Shown here in pieces: positions 1-8,632 of a stretch of DNA of 51,663 nucleotides; within the stretch, counting starts at the first letter, position 1, and every line of letters begins with the position of its first letter. Under the pieces are notes generated by a model, which was given only the letters and a program-made list of their open reading frames with translations, made no database searches and was not told the origin of the DNA. Where the stretch lies: positions 70,077 through 121,739 of the forward strand of contig JAQWPG010000009.1 of NCBI GenBank assembly GCA_029268385.1, given 5' to 3'. A program made the translations under genes and the position numbers. This DNA comes from Gammaproteobacteria bacterium (GTDB taxonomy: Bacteria > Pseudomonadota > Gammaproteobacteria > Poriferisulfidales > GCA-002705445).

Positions 1-111
1 ACCATGCAAATCAATTTCAAATGAGATATTTAGCTCTCCTTTCTTAAGTTTTTGGAACCTTTTTTTTTGAAAGCCTGGTTTACAGTTTGTTAATACATTA
101 TTTTCAATCAT
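1..111 (-). CDS. Smr-domain protein, N-terminal fragment (cut by window edge)
   Basis: Reading the minus strand from an ATG at 109-111 gives 37 codons open to the window edge. The peptide begins MIENNVLTNC, continues with a basic stretch (KKRFQKLKKGE) and ends in EIDLHG. The D-L-H-G motif preceded by a basic linker is how Smr (small MutS-related) domains start, as in SmrB/YfcN-type proteins, which are nucleases or RNA-quality-control factors. Only the first part of the domain is in view, so the subfamily is unknown. It is divergent from surE, with 41 bases between the two start codons. Confidence 0.6.
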   Translation of the reverse strand, partial: MIENNVLTNCKPGFQKKRFQKLKKGELNISFEIDLHG

Positions 112-116
112 AAAGC

Positions 117-152
117 TTCATCTAAGTGATATTTTAAGTATAATCATCACAT
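117..152 (+). promoter_or_regulatory. Candidate promoter of surE-pcm-yqaA-nlpD
   Basis: A perfect -10 hexamer TATAAT lies at 139-144, with a weak -35 (TTCATC, 117-122) 16 bases upstream. Only 8 bases separate the -10 from the surE ATG at 153 and there is no Shine-Dalgarno sequence, so the transcript would be leaderless or nearly so. AT-rich DNA produces chance -10 boxes, hence moderate confidence. Confidence 0.4.
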
Positions 153-878
153 ATGAAAATATTAATGTCCAATGATGATGGTTATCACGCTAGTGGTATT
201 CAAGCACTTATAAAAGAGTTAGAAAAGCATCATGATATATATGTTGCAGCACCATCAATTAATCATAGCGCAGGAAGTAGTGCGTTATCTGTACGAAAAG
301 ATATTAAGGTTGATAACATCAGAAAGAATCATTATATTATTGATGGTACGCCAGCAGACTGCGTACATATTGCTCTTACATGCTTAATAGAAGATAAGAT
401 TGATATGGTAGTTTCTGGTATTAATTTAGGCGCTAATTTGGGAGACGATGTAATCTATTCTGGCACAGTTGCTGCTGCACTTGAGGGCAGGCATTTAGAA
501 ATGTCACCCGTAGCAATATCTTTGGTGTCTCAAAATAATATTAGTGTTGATGAGGCAGCTTTATTAAGCTCTGAAATTATTGATAAAATTATTTCTAATA
601 AAAAAATATCACGTAATACTTTGTTAAATGTAAATATTCCAGATAAAAACGTAAATAGTAATGATTTTAATTATACAAGATTGGGAAAAAGAGATCTGCC
701 TTTACCTGCAAGTAAGTTAGTAAAAAAAAATTTTTATTCAATAGGAGCAGCAGGTCCCCCAAAAGATAATACTAATGGAACAGATTTTTATTCCATAGAT
801 AGTGATAAAATTTCTATAACCCCGATAATATATGATTTAACAGATAAAAATATATTAGACGACATTAATAATAAATGA
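153..878 (+). CDS. surE: 5'/3'-nucleotidase SurE
   Basis: SurE is a divalent-metal-dependent nucleoside monophosphate phosphatase of the cytoplasm. The 241-residue product is a little shorter than the usual ~250. It starts with the family signature MKILMSNDDGYHASGI, whose paired Asp residues (8 and 9) bind metal. It keeps the Ser in PSINHSAGSSALS, the GTPADCVHIAL loop and the SGINLGANLGDDVIYSGTV segment. The gene heads a tight run in the gammaproteobacterial order surE-pcm, and its stop overlaps the pcm start by four bases (ATGA), indicating translational coupling. No Shine-Dalgarno is visible before the ATG. Confidence 0.95.
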   Translation: MKILMSNDDGYHASGIQALIKELEKHHDIYVAAPSINHSAGSSALSVRKDIKVDNIRKNHYIIDGTPADCVHIALTCLIEDKIDMVVSGINLGANLGDDVIYSGTVAAALEGRHLEMSPVAISLVSQNNISVDEAALLSSEIIDKIISNKKISRNTLLNVNIPDKNVNSNDFNYTRLGKRDLPLPASKLVKKNFYSIGAAGPPKDNTNGTDFYSIDSDKISITPIIYDLTDKNILDDINNK

Positions 879-1546
879 GTATAGATTTTAAAAATTTTTC
901 CGGAGTTGGAATGACTTCTGATTCATCCAGGGAAAAACTTATAAAAATATTAAAAAACGAAGGTATAAAGAATAAAAAAGTTTTAGAATCTATACGTTTG
1001 ATTCCTAGACACATATTTGTAGATGAAGCTATATCAAGTAAAGCTTATGATAATACTGCTTTGCCGATAGGAAAATCTCAAACAATATCACATCCATTTA
1101 TAGTAGCTAAAATGACTGAAATTATTATGGATTATAATCCAAAAAGAATACTTGAGATTGGCACAGGATCTGGTTATCAGGCAGCAGTTTTATCACTTCT
1201 TGTAGATAAAGTTTATTCAGTAGAAAGAATTGAATATCTTCATATGAAATCTAAAAATATTTTTAGAAAAATGGGGATTAAAAATATATATTTAAAACAT
1301 TCTGATGGTAATGATGGATGGTCTCAAAAATCACCTTTTGATGCAATTATTGTTACAGCAGGAGCAAATAAAATACCTTCAGCACTGATTGATCAATTAT
1401 CAAATAATGGTGGAATACTTATATTGCCCGTTAAAAGCAACGGAAAACAATATTTAAAATCAATAATAAAAACAAACAACAAATATAAAGAAAAAGTTCA
1501 TGGTATTGTAAATTTTGTACCTTTATTAAATGGGGTTGCACTATGA
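875..1546 (+). CDS. pcm: Protein-L-isoaspartate O-methyltransferase
   Basis: Pcm methylates L-isoaspartyl residues in damaged proteins using S-adenosylmethionine, so that they can be repaired. The 223-residue protein shows the N-terminal family block (RLIPRHIFVDEA, then ALPIGKSQTISHPFIVA) and the SAM-binding motif I RILEIGTGSGYQAAVL near residue 90. The C-terminal segment DAIIVTAGANKIPSAL is the usual motif II/III region. It overlaps surE upstream and yqaA downstream, by four bases each, so the three are probably translated as a coupled unit. Length and motifs look intact. Confidence 0.95.
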   Translation: MSIDFKNFSGVGMTSDSSREKLIKILKNEGIKNKKVLESIRLIPRHIFVDEAISSKAYDNTALPIGKSQTISHPFIVAKMTEIIMDYNPKRILEIGTGSGYQAAVLSLLVDKVYSVERIEYLHMKSKNIFRKMGIKNIYLKHSDGNDGWSQKSPFDAIIVTAGANKIPSALIDQLSNNGGILILPVKSNGKQYLKSIIKTNNKYKEKVHGIVNFVPLLNGVAL

Positions 1547-2115
1547 ATTTTTTTACAAATATTTATGACTACATAATAAAGCTAGCAGAAAAAAAGAATG
1601 TAACTAGATATCTTTATGGCTTGAGTTTTATAGAGTCGTTTATATTTCCAATACCACCTGATGTACTTTTAGCCCCTATAGCACTTACAAGAAAATATAA
1701 TTGGATTTTGATAGCATTTAATACAACACTATTTTCTGTATTGGGAGGCCTTGTTGGTTATGTTATAGGATCGTATTTGCATGATCTATCAATATTAAAT
1801 AGTTTTATTCATAAGAATACTTTTTTTGAAGTAAAGAATCTTTTTAATCAGCATGGATTTATAATAATTATATTAGCAGGATTTACTCCTTTGCCATTTA
1901 AAGCTTTTACAATAACGGCTGGATATATGTCTATACAATTAATACCATTTATAATTGCATCATTCATAGGCAGAGCCATTAGGTTTTTTATTGTGGCTGC
2001 AATATTTCATTATTTTGGTAAATCATTAGCAAATAAACTTAAGAAATATTTTGAATATATTGGAATTTTAATTACTATAATGATTATATATATTATTTAT
2101 GCTGAATATTTTTAA
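1543..2115 (+). CDS. DedA/SNARE-associated family inner-membrane protein (YqaA type)
   Basis: This is a 190-residue multipass membrane protein of the DedA (VTT domain) family, several members of which translocate phospholipids or couple to proton motive force. Visible features are the re-entrant-loop sequence SFIESFIFPIPPDVLLAPIAL near residue 30, a glycine-rich segment (GGLVGYVIGSYL) and the second hairpin AGFTPLPFKAFTITAGYM. About four hydrophobic stretches are present. It lies between pcm and nlpD, the spot where YqaA-type proteins occur in many gammaproteobacteria. The family assignment is good; the substrate is not known. Confidence 0.85.
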   Translation: MNFFTNIYDYIIKLAEKKNVTRYLYGLSFIESFIFPIPPDVLLAPIALTRKYNWILIAFNTTLFSVLGGLVGYVIGSYLHDLSILNSFIHKNTFFEVKNLFNQHGFIIIILAGFTPLPFKAFTITAGYMSIQLIPFIIASFIGRAIRFFIVAAIFHYFGKSLANKLKKYFEYIGILITIMIIYIIYAEYF

Positions 2116-2121
2116 TAAACC

Positions 2122-2862
2122 ATGAAAATAAAAAACTACTTATTTATATGTTTTTGCAATTTGATGTTTGTAACAGGATGTACAAAAATACATGAGCACT
2201 CAGCAAAAGATCCTTACCCAGAAAAAAAACCAAGAAAAGAAAGAGTTTATTTTACTTATGGCACGCAATCTAAAAAAGCTTCAGTTTCCGGAGATACCTA
2301 TATCGTTAAACAAGGAGATACTCTGTATTCTATTTCTTTATTGTATGATGTTAATTATATAAAAATTGCAAAATGGAATAATATTAAAAGTCCATATAGA
2401 GTATCTATTGGCGACCAAATTATTATTAAGTCAGATAAATATAGAAAAAAAACCAAGAAAAGTAATACAGGTAAGAAAAAAATAAAATTTGTTAGCAATA
2501 TAAAATGGGAAAGACCCCACAATGGAAGAGTTTCTAAAGCATTTTCATACAGTGATGTAGGAAAAAAAGGTATTGATATATCAGGAAATATTGGAGATAA
2601 AATTTATTCGTCATCTGGCGGTTTGGTTGTTTATGCAGGAAATGGTATTAAAGGTTATGGAAATTTAGTTATTATTAAACATAACGATGTTTTTTTAACA
2701 GCATATGCGCATAATAGTAAAATCCTTGTAGAGGAAGATAGTCTAGTTAAAAAAGGTCAAATTATAGCTGAGTTAGGTGATACAGATTCTATTAAACCAC
2801 TCTTGCATTTTCAAATAAGAAAAAATGGAAAATCAGTTGACCCTGAAAAATACTTGCCTTGA
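2122..2862 (+). CDS. nlpD: NlpD-type lipoprotein, LysM plus degenerate M23 peptidase domain
   Basis: NlpD activates cell-wall amidases (AmiC in E. coli) during daughter-cell separation. The 246-residue protein opens with a lipoprotein signal peptide ending in the lipobox VTGC (Cys 20). A LysM peptidoglycan-binding domain follows (residues ~60-103, starting YIVKQGDTLYSISLLYDVNY), then a basic linker and a C-terminal LytM/M23 domain (residues ~130-246). In the M23 domain the metal-binding HxxxD motif is replaced by GIDIS, and only the last LHFQIR remains of the HxH motif. It is therefore catalytically dead and a regulator, as in E. coli NlpD. rpoS, which usually follows, is absent here. Confidence 0.9.
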   Translation: MKIKNYLFICFCNLMFVTGCTKIHEHSAKDPYPEKKPRKERVYFTYGTQSKKASVSGDTYIVKQGDTLYSISLLYDVNYIKIAKWNNIKSPYRVSIGDQIIIKSDKYRKKTKKSNTGKKKIKFVSNIKWERPHNGRVSKAFSYSDVGKKGIDISGNIGDKIYSSSGGLVVYAGNGIKGYGNLVIIKHNDVFLTAYAHNSKILVEEDSLVKKGQIIAELGDTDSIKPLLHFQIRKNGKSVDPEKYLP

Positions 2863-3234
2863 TTATTTAAAAATAAAAAAACTTAAGAAGTCTCTTTGTT
2901 CCGCAAGTAATATATTATGACTACTGCATGCGGCGCTTATACTCATAATCTCAACACCAACATTCATTTTGTTAAGCTCTAAAATAATTGGTGTTTTATC
3001 AAAGCAACCTGTATTATTTAAAGCTATAATTACAAAGTCAGCTTCATTGGATAAATACTTTATGATATTTTCCTTTGAAATATTATCAGTTTTTATGTTG
3101 CATTTAATTACGGGATTTACAGGAGGAACTATAACGTTATAGCTATATTCTTTTTCTAACACAGTTATTGATGAGTTTGTGTAAGATCTAATTATGTTAG
3201 AATTTTTTTCTAAAATTTGCTCTTCAAAATGCAT
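2863..3234 (-). CDS. Mth938-like domain protein (DUF498 family)
   Basis: This 123-residue protein matches the small Mth938/DUF498 fold, shared with the mitochondrial complex I assembly factor NDUFAF3. The recognisable part is the C-terminal half: FVIIALNNTGCF, where the family has a conserved G-rich turn, then KMNVGVEIMSISAACSSHNI and LLAEQRDFLSFFIF, which correspond to the family's VEVM.T.AA..TYN.L..EGR pattern. The function in bacteria is unproven. It sits convergent to nlpD with no spacer, and its start faces alaC across 44 bases. It occupies the place where rpoS is normally found after nlpD. Confidence 0.8.
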   Translation of the reverse strand: MHFEEQILEKNSNIIRSYTNSSITVLEKEYSYNVIVPPVNPVIKCNIKTDNISKENIIKYLSNEADFVIIALNNTGCFDKTPIILELNKMNVGVEIMSISAACSSHNILLAEQRDFLSFFIFK

Positions 3235-3278
3235 TTCAATAATATAGCATAATTTAATTTATATTAGTTACTAAAAAT

Positions 3279-4451
3279 ATGTCAGAAGAATTTTACAGAA
3301 TAAATAGATTGCCACCCTATATTTTTAATATAGTTAACGAGCTAAAAATTAAAGCTAGGAAAAACGGAGATGATATTATTGATTTCGGAATGGGTAATCC
3401 AGACCAAAAAACTCCACCACATATAATTAAAAAAATGCAAGAATGTGCTGATAAAGAAAGCGTTCATAGGTACTCAAGCTCAAAAGGTATCCCTAGATTA
3501 AGAAAGGCGATTTCTAATTGGTATGAGGAAAAGTTCAATGTGTCTATAGATCCAGAAGAAGAGGCTATAGTGACTATTGGATCAAAAGAGGGACTTGCGC
3601 ATTTAGCTTTAGCTACTCTTAATCATGGTGACTCTGTTATTGTACCAAGCCCTGCTTATCCCATACATCCTTATGGAGCAGTTATAGCGGGAGCAGAAAT
3701 TATTTATATAAAAGTTGAGGATGATAATGATTTGTTTTTTAGCTCATTAGATACAGCTATTAATAACTCATGGCCGACACCCAAAATGATAATTGCCAAT
3801 TTCCCATCAAATCCTACAACAAGATGTGTAGATATAAATTTCTTAAAAGAACTCGTAAGAATTGCCAAAAAATACAATATATACCTAGTTCACGACATAG
3901 CATATGCTGATATAGTTTTTGATGGATATAAAGCACCATCAATACTTCAAGTCGCAGGCGCAAAAGACATTGCGGTTGAATTCTACACTTTATCTAAATC
4001 TTACAACATGCCAGGATGGAGAATAGGTTTTATGTGTGGTAATAAAAAATTAGTCAATGCTTTGTCTAGAATAAAATCTTATATGGACTACGGCACATAT
4101 ACTCCATTACAAGTTGGGGCAATAGCAGCATTAGAGGGCCCACAAGAATGCGTAGATGAAATAAGGAAGATGTATAAAAACAGAAGAGATACTTTGTGCA
4201 AAGGACTAAATGATATTGGTTGGTCAATAATACCTCCAAAAGCTACTATGTTCGCATGGTGCGAAATTCCAAAAAAATACAAATCATTAGGTTCTCTGGA
4301 GTTTAGTAAAATGCTATTAAAGGAAACTAACGTCGCTGTTTCTCCAGGAATTGGTTTTGGTAAACATGGAGATAATTTTGTGAGATTTAGTTTAATTGAA
4401 AACGAACAAAGAACTAAGCAAGCTGTAAGAAGCTTGAAAAGTATTATATAA
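3279..4451 (+). CDS. alaC: Alanine transaminase AlaC-type class I aminotransferase
   Basis: AlaC is a PLP enzyme that moves amino groups between alanine/glutamate and pyruvate/2-oxoglutarate. The 390-residue protein begins with the typical AlaC N-terminus (RINRLPPYIFNIVNELK) and has DFGMGNPDQKTP. The nucleotide-like PLP loop is at SKEGLAHLAL, the substrate Asn at NFPSNPTT, and the Schiff-base lysine in LSKSYNMPGWRIGF near residue 240. It is followed by hom after nine bases, an arrangement (alaC-hom-thrC) common in beta- and gammaproteobacteria. LL-diaminopimelate aminotransferase is a relative, but the N-terminal signature favours AlaC. Confidence 0.88.
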   Translation: MSEEFYRINRLPPYIFNIVNELKIKARKNGDDIIDFGMGNPDQKTPPHIIKKMQECADKESVHRYSSSKGIPRLRKAISNWYEEKFNVSIDPEEEAIVTIGSKEGLAHLALATLNHGDSVIVPSPAYPIHPYGAVIAGAEIIYIKVEDDNDLFFSSLDTAINNSWPTPKMIIANFPSNPTTRCVDINFLKELVRIAKKYNIYLVHDIAYADIVFDGYKAPSILQVAGAKDIAVEFYTLSKSYNMPGWRIGFMCGNKKLVNALSRIKSYMDYGTYTPLQVGAIAALEGPQECVDEIRKMYKNRRDTLCKGLNDIGWSIIPPKATMFAWCEIPKKYKSLGSLEFSKMLLKETNVAVSPGIGFGKHGDNFVRFSLIENEQRTKQAVRSLKSII

Positions 4452-4460
4452 TATTTATAT

Positions 4461-5780
4461 ATGAATAATAAAAAAATTAAAATTGGTATATCAGGTCTGG
4501 GAACCGTGGGAAGTGGAGTTATAAATCTTCTTAAAAATAATGAAAAAGAGATTTTTAAAAGATCTGGATTTGAAATATTAATTACCTGTGTTTCTGCCCA
4601 AGATAAAGAAAAAGAAAGAGATTGTGATATAAAAAACTTTGTATTTTATGAAAATCCGATTGAAATGGTAGAGAGTGAGGATATAGATATTCTTGTTGAG
4701 CTAATTGGTGGTGAAACTACAGCCAAAGAATTGGTTATAAAGGCCCTAGAAAATAATATTCATGTTGTGACAGCAAATAAGGCCCTAATAGCTTTACACG
4801 GAAATGAAATTTCTAAGATCTCGAATAAAAATAATTGTGATCTAAATTATGAAGCTTCGGTTGCAGGCGCTGTGCCTATAATAAGAGTAATTAGAGAGTC
4901 TTTAAATGGTAATGATATAAATTGGATAGCTGGAATAATTAATGGAACTACTAATTATATTCTAACCGAAATGTTAAAATCAAAAAAAGATTTTGAAGTT
5001 GTTTTAAAAGAAGCGCAAGATCTTGGGTATGCTGAAGCTGATCCAACGTTCGATGTTGGCGGTGTAGATGCTGCTCATAAACTTACTATTTTATCTTCAA
5101 TATGTTTTGGAATTCCTTTAGATTTTAACTCAATTTATATTGAAGGCATTGAAGATATTGAACTTGATGATTTAAATTATGCTAAAGAGCTTGGTTATTC
5201 TATAAAACATTTGGCAATAGGTAGAAAAAATAATACAGGCATTGAGTTGCGAGTTCATTCTTGCTTAATACCTAATACCAGGTTAATTGCTAATGTCGAT
5301 GGTGTTAAAAATGCTGTAGTAGTTTCATCTGATGCAGCAGGACCAACACTTTATTATGGGGCGGGGGCTGGAAGTTTAGCAACAGCTTCATCGGTTGTTT
5401 CAGATATAATAGATGTTTCGAGAAAAATTTTTTCATCCTCTAACAATACTATACCTCTATTAAGCTATCAAAATAGCGAGCTTAAAAATAAAAATATATT
5501 AAATATTAATGAAATAACATCTAGATACTATTTAAGAATAAGGGTTACCAATAAGCCTGGTGTTCTTGCTGACATTACGAAAATTTTTGGTACAAAATCT
5601 ATAAGTATTGAATCAATTTTACAAAAAGAAGATCTTGTCAGTGATGAAAATGTGCCAATAGTCATGGTTACGCACGAAGTTCTAGAAAAAAATATTGTTG
5701 ATGCATTGCAAGATATTGAAAAACTAGATGTCGTCAAAGGAAAAATAATTAAAATAAGAATCGAAGAGCTAGAGTCTTAA
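4461..5780 (+). CDS. hom: Homoserine dehydrogenase
   Basis: This enzyme reduces aspartate semialdehyde to homoserine, the branch point to threonine and methionine. The 439-residue protein has the NAD(P)-binding motif GISGLGTVGSGVI at residues 8-20, the TANKALIALHG loop, the catalytic region GYAEADPTFDVGGVDAAHKL and a C-terminal ACT domain (from about residue 350, YYLRIRVTNKPGVLADITKI) for feedback control. There is no fused aspartokinase. It is downstream of alaC and converges on thrC with only four bases between stop codons, so no intrinsic terminator fits there. Confidence 0.95.
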   Translation: MNNKKIKIGISGLGTVGSGVINLLKNNEKEIFKRSGFEILITCVSAQDKEKERDCDIKNFVFYENPIEMVESEDIDILVELIGGETTAKELVIKALENNIHVVTANKALIALHGNEISKISNKNNCDLNYEASVAGAVPIIRVIRESLNGNDINWIAGIINGTTNYILTEMLKSKKDFEVVLKEAQDLGYAEADPTFDVGGVDAAHKLTILSSICFGIPLDFNSIYIEGIEDIELDDLNYAKELGYSIKHLAIGRKNNTGIELRVHSCLIPNTRLIANVDGVKNAVVVSSDAAGPTLYYGAGAGSLATASSVVSDIIDVSRKIFSSSNNTIPLLSYQNSELKNKNILNINEITSRYYLRIRVTNKPGVLADITKIFGTKSISIESILQKEDLVSDENVPIVMVTHEVLEKNIVDALQDIEKLDVVKGKIIKIRIEELES

Positions 5781-5784
5781 ACTA

Positions 5785-7167
5785 TTAAATATTATCTATA
5801 ATGTAGCTTTTTACTGATTCAATATCATTGCTTAAATTTATATATTTTTCTTCTGAGTCCAGCATTTCTTTAAGTTTTAAGGGTTGTTCTGGATATATTC
5901 CTATTGAGTCATTTATTGATTCAGGAAATTTTGCAGGATGCGCGCATGCCAAAGCTATATTTATATCGTTATTATCTAATTCGTCAAGAATATTTAAACT
6001 TGTCGCAGTGTGCGGGTCTGAGATATAGTTATATTCTTCATAATATTTTTTTATAGTAGATGAAGTTAAACTATCATTAATTCCTTTTGATCTATAATAT
6101 AATTTTAAATTATCATGAATCTCTCCACTTAAATCATATTGATTGTTATCTTTAAACGACTTCATTAATTTTGAAAGATCACTAGAATTATAATTTAATG
6201 ATTCAAATAATTGTCTTTCAAAATTACTAGATATTTGAATATCCATACTAGGACTTATGGTGCTTTTTACATCTTTAAGAGACATATCTCCATTAGCTAT
6301 GGTTCTATGCATAATATCATTGGAGTTAGTAGCAACATAAAGTTTGTTGATAGGAAGACCCATAATACCAGAAATATGAGCTGCATAAACATTACCAAAA
6401 TTACCTGTTGGAACAATAAAATTTACATTCTTGTCATATTGTAGAGATTGCAAGTACGCCCAAAAAAAGTATACGGATTGAGAGGCAATTCTTGCCCAGT
6501 TAATAGAATTAATTGCTGATAGTGTTGTTATCTTTTTTAAGTCATCGGAAACAAATAAGCTCTTTACGATATTTTGGCAATCATCAAACGTTCCGTTAAT
6601 AGCTATATTAAAAACATTTTTTGATTGTATAGTTGTCATTTGTTTTCTTTGGATGTCTGAGGTTTTATTCTTTGGATGTAAAATAAATATATTTATATTA
6701 TCTTTATTTTTACATGCATCAATAGCAGCAGAACCTGTATCGCCTGATGTTGCGCCAATGACTGTTATTTTTTTATCTTCTTTTTTTAAATAATACTGGA
6801 ATAAATTTCCTAACATTTGTAATGGATAGTCTTTAAATGCATATGTTGGGCCATGGAATAGTTCAAGAATATATTTATTATCTTTAAGTTTTACTAAAGG
6901 GGCAATTTTATTGTGTGTAAATTCCCTATAAGTTTTTTTCGCAATTTGTTGAAGTTCTGTATTTTTAATAGTATCTCCAACGAATTGATCCAGAATAATT
7001 GTAACTAGTTCGTTGTAAGATATATTTTTATCTGATGTAATTTCATTAATATTTATTTTTGGCCAGCTTTTTGGCATATATAATCCACCATCTGGCGCTA
7101 GACCTTCTATTATTATCTCATCAAATGTTTTATTTAACTTTGAATTTCTCGTACTACAATATTTCAT
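5785..7167 (-). CDS. thrC: Threonine synthase
   Basis: ThrC converts O-phosphohomoserine to threonine using PLP. The 460-residue length and the start MKYCSTRN match the longer proteobacterial class. The PLP lysine is in LFHGPTYAFKDYPLQML near residue 110, and the phosphate-binding region is GATSGDTGSAAIDA. It is the next enzyme but one after Hom yet lies on the opposite strand, three bases after purB, so it is probably cotranscribed with purB and regulated separately from hom. Confidence 0.95.
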   Translation of the reverse strand: MKYCSTRNSKLNKTFDEIIIEGLAPDGGLYMPKSWPKININEITSDKNISYNELVTIILDQFVGDTIKNTELQQIAKKTYREFTHNKIAPLVKLKDNKYILELFHGPTYAFKDYPLQMLGNLFQYYLKKEDKKITVIGATSGDTGSAAIDACKNKDNINIFILHPKNKTSDIQRKQMTTIQSKNVFNIAINGTFDDCQNIVKSLFVSDDLKKITTLSAINSINWARIASQSVYFFWAYLQSLQYDKNVNFIVPTGNFGNVYAAHISGIMGLPINKLYVATNSNDIMHRTIANGDMSLKDVKSTISPSMDIQISSNFERQLFESLNYNSSDLSKLMKSFKDNNQYDLSGEIHDNLKLYYRSKGINDSLTSSTIKKYYEEYNYISDPHTATSLNILDELDNNDINIALACAHPAKFPESINDSIGIYPEQPLKLKEMLDSEEKYINLSNDIESVKSYIIDNI

Positions 7168-7170
7168 TTT

Positions 7171-8553
7171 TCAATTTTTCTTTAAAGTAAGTTTTTTTGC
7201 TAAACCAATATAATCGCTAGGTTTTAACTTTAGTAGTTTATTCTTTATTGAATCACTTAAATCACATTTATCAATTATTTCTTTTATTATTTCTTGGGTT
7301 ATATCTTTTCCTCTAGTAGCATCTTTAATAATATCATAACTATTTTCTACGTTATGATATCTCATTATAGTCTGTATAGGCTCAGCTAAAATTTCCCAGC
7401 TTTTATTTAGATCTTCATCAATTTTTTTAATATTAACATCTATTTTTTTCATTCCTTTAATTAGCGAAGTTATTGATATATAAAAATGAGAATAAATAAC
7501 ACCAAGATTTCTCAAGACTGTTGAGTCTGTTAAATCTCTTTGTAATCTTGATGACATGAGCCTCTTACTAATTGACTGTGATAGTGCAGTTGTAATTTCA
7601 AGATTACCCTCTGCATTCTCGAAGTTTATTGGATTAACTTTATGAGGCATTGTTGATGAACCAACCTCTGACTTTATATTTTTTTGCTTAATATAATCAA
7701 GCATTATATATATCCATATATCCTTAGAAAAATCTGAAAGAATATTTGAAATCATAGTAATGTCATTCAGTGATTCAGCGAGCCAATCGTGGTTTTCTAT
7801 CTGGGTGGTCTGTTCATTTTGTGTAAGATCTAGGGTTTTTAAAAATTTCTTTGTTTCTTTATCCCACTTAATTTCTGGCAATACAAAATGATGTGCATTA
7901 TAGTTGCCCACCGCTCCATTCATTTTTGCGTATATTTTTCTCTTACTCATAAACAAAACTTGTTTATCTAGTCTTGATGAAAAAACTTTTAATTCTTTAC
8001 CAAAAGTAGTTGGAGTTGCTTTTTGGCCATGAGTTCTTGATAGCATTGGTGTATTCGCATACTTAATTTCGTATTTATTTATAATGCTTTGAAGATCACT
8101 GAGTTTTTTTATAAGTATTTTTCTTGTTTCTTTATACATTAACGCATAAGAGATATTATTAATGTCTTCTGAAGTTGCGCAGAAATGAATTAACTCTTTT
8201 TTATTTTTTAAACTTTTATGTTTATCAAATTTATTTTTTAGAAAATATTCAACCGATTTAACATCATGATTTGTTGTTTTTTCAATATTTTTAATTTCTA
8301 TAGCATCTTTAACGCTAAAATTTTTATCAATTTTTGACAAATAGTCTACTTCAGATTTATTTAAACCAAACTTTTTCTTTATAGGGTTTTGGGAGGAAAG
8401 GAAAATAAACCATTTTATCTCCACGTGAAGTCTTTTTTGTATTAAACCATATTCGCTATTAATATCGTTTATTTCCTTATCTATTTGAGATGAATACCTT
8501 CCGTCTATTGGAGATATTGCCTTTAGGGTAAATTCATTATTTTTATCTGTCAT
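7171..8553 (-). CDS. purB: Adenylosuccinate lyase
   Basis: PurB carries out two steps of purine synthesis: cleavage of SAICAR and of adenylosuccinate. The 460 residues are close to the E. coli length (456). Signature features are the N-terminal ISPIDGRYSSQID, KTTNHDVKSVEYFLK, the SEDINN catalytic region, TRTHGQKATPTTFG and the lyase consensus GSSTMPHKVNPINFEN. In E. coli purB follows nudJ-mnmA-hflD; here those genes lie about 4 kb away on the same strand, separated by fumC and acnA, so the neighbourhood has been rearranged. Confidence 0.95.
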   Translation of the reverse strand: MTDKNNEFTLKAISPIDGRYSSQIDKEINDINSEYGLIQKRLHVEIKWFIFLSSQNPIKKKFGLNKSEVDYLSKIDKNFSVKDAIEIKNIEKTTNHDVKSVEYFLKNKFDKHKSLKNKKELIHFCATSEDINNISYALMYKETRKILIKKLSDLQSIINKYEIKYANTPMLSRTHGQKATPTTFGKELKVFSSRLDKQVLFMSKRKIYAKMNGAVGNYNAHHFVLPEIKWDKETKKFLKTLDLTQNEQTTQIENHDWLAESLNDITMISNILSDFSKDIWIYIMLDYIKQKNIKSEVGSSTMPHKVNPINFENAEGNLEITTALSQSISKRLMSSRLQRDLTDSTVLRNLGVIYSHFYISITSLIKGMKKIDVNIKKIDEDLNKSWEILAEPIQTIMRYHNVENSYDIIKDATRGKDITQEIIKEIIDKCDLSDSIKNKLLKLKPSDYIGLAKKLTLKKN

Positions 8554-8588
8554 TTCTTAACTTTGCGGTAGTAATATACGTTTAGATT

Positions 8589-8598
8589 ATACTATAAT
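8589..8598 (+). promoter_or_regulatory. Candidate -10 region for fumC
   Basis: Overlapping -10-like hexamers TATACT (8589-8594) and TATAAT (8593-8598) lie in the short divergent space between purB and fumC. No convincing -35 is present. The placement fits transcription starting a few bases before either candidate fumC start. Confidence 0.35.
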
Positions 8599-8632
8599 TA
8601 TATGATTAATGTTAAATAAGAGATCATTCAAT

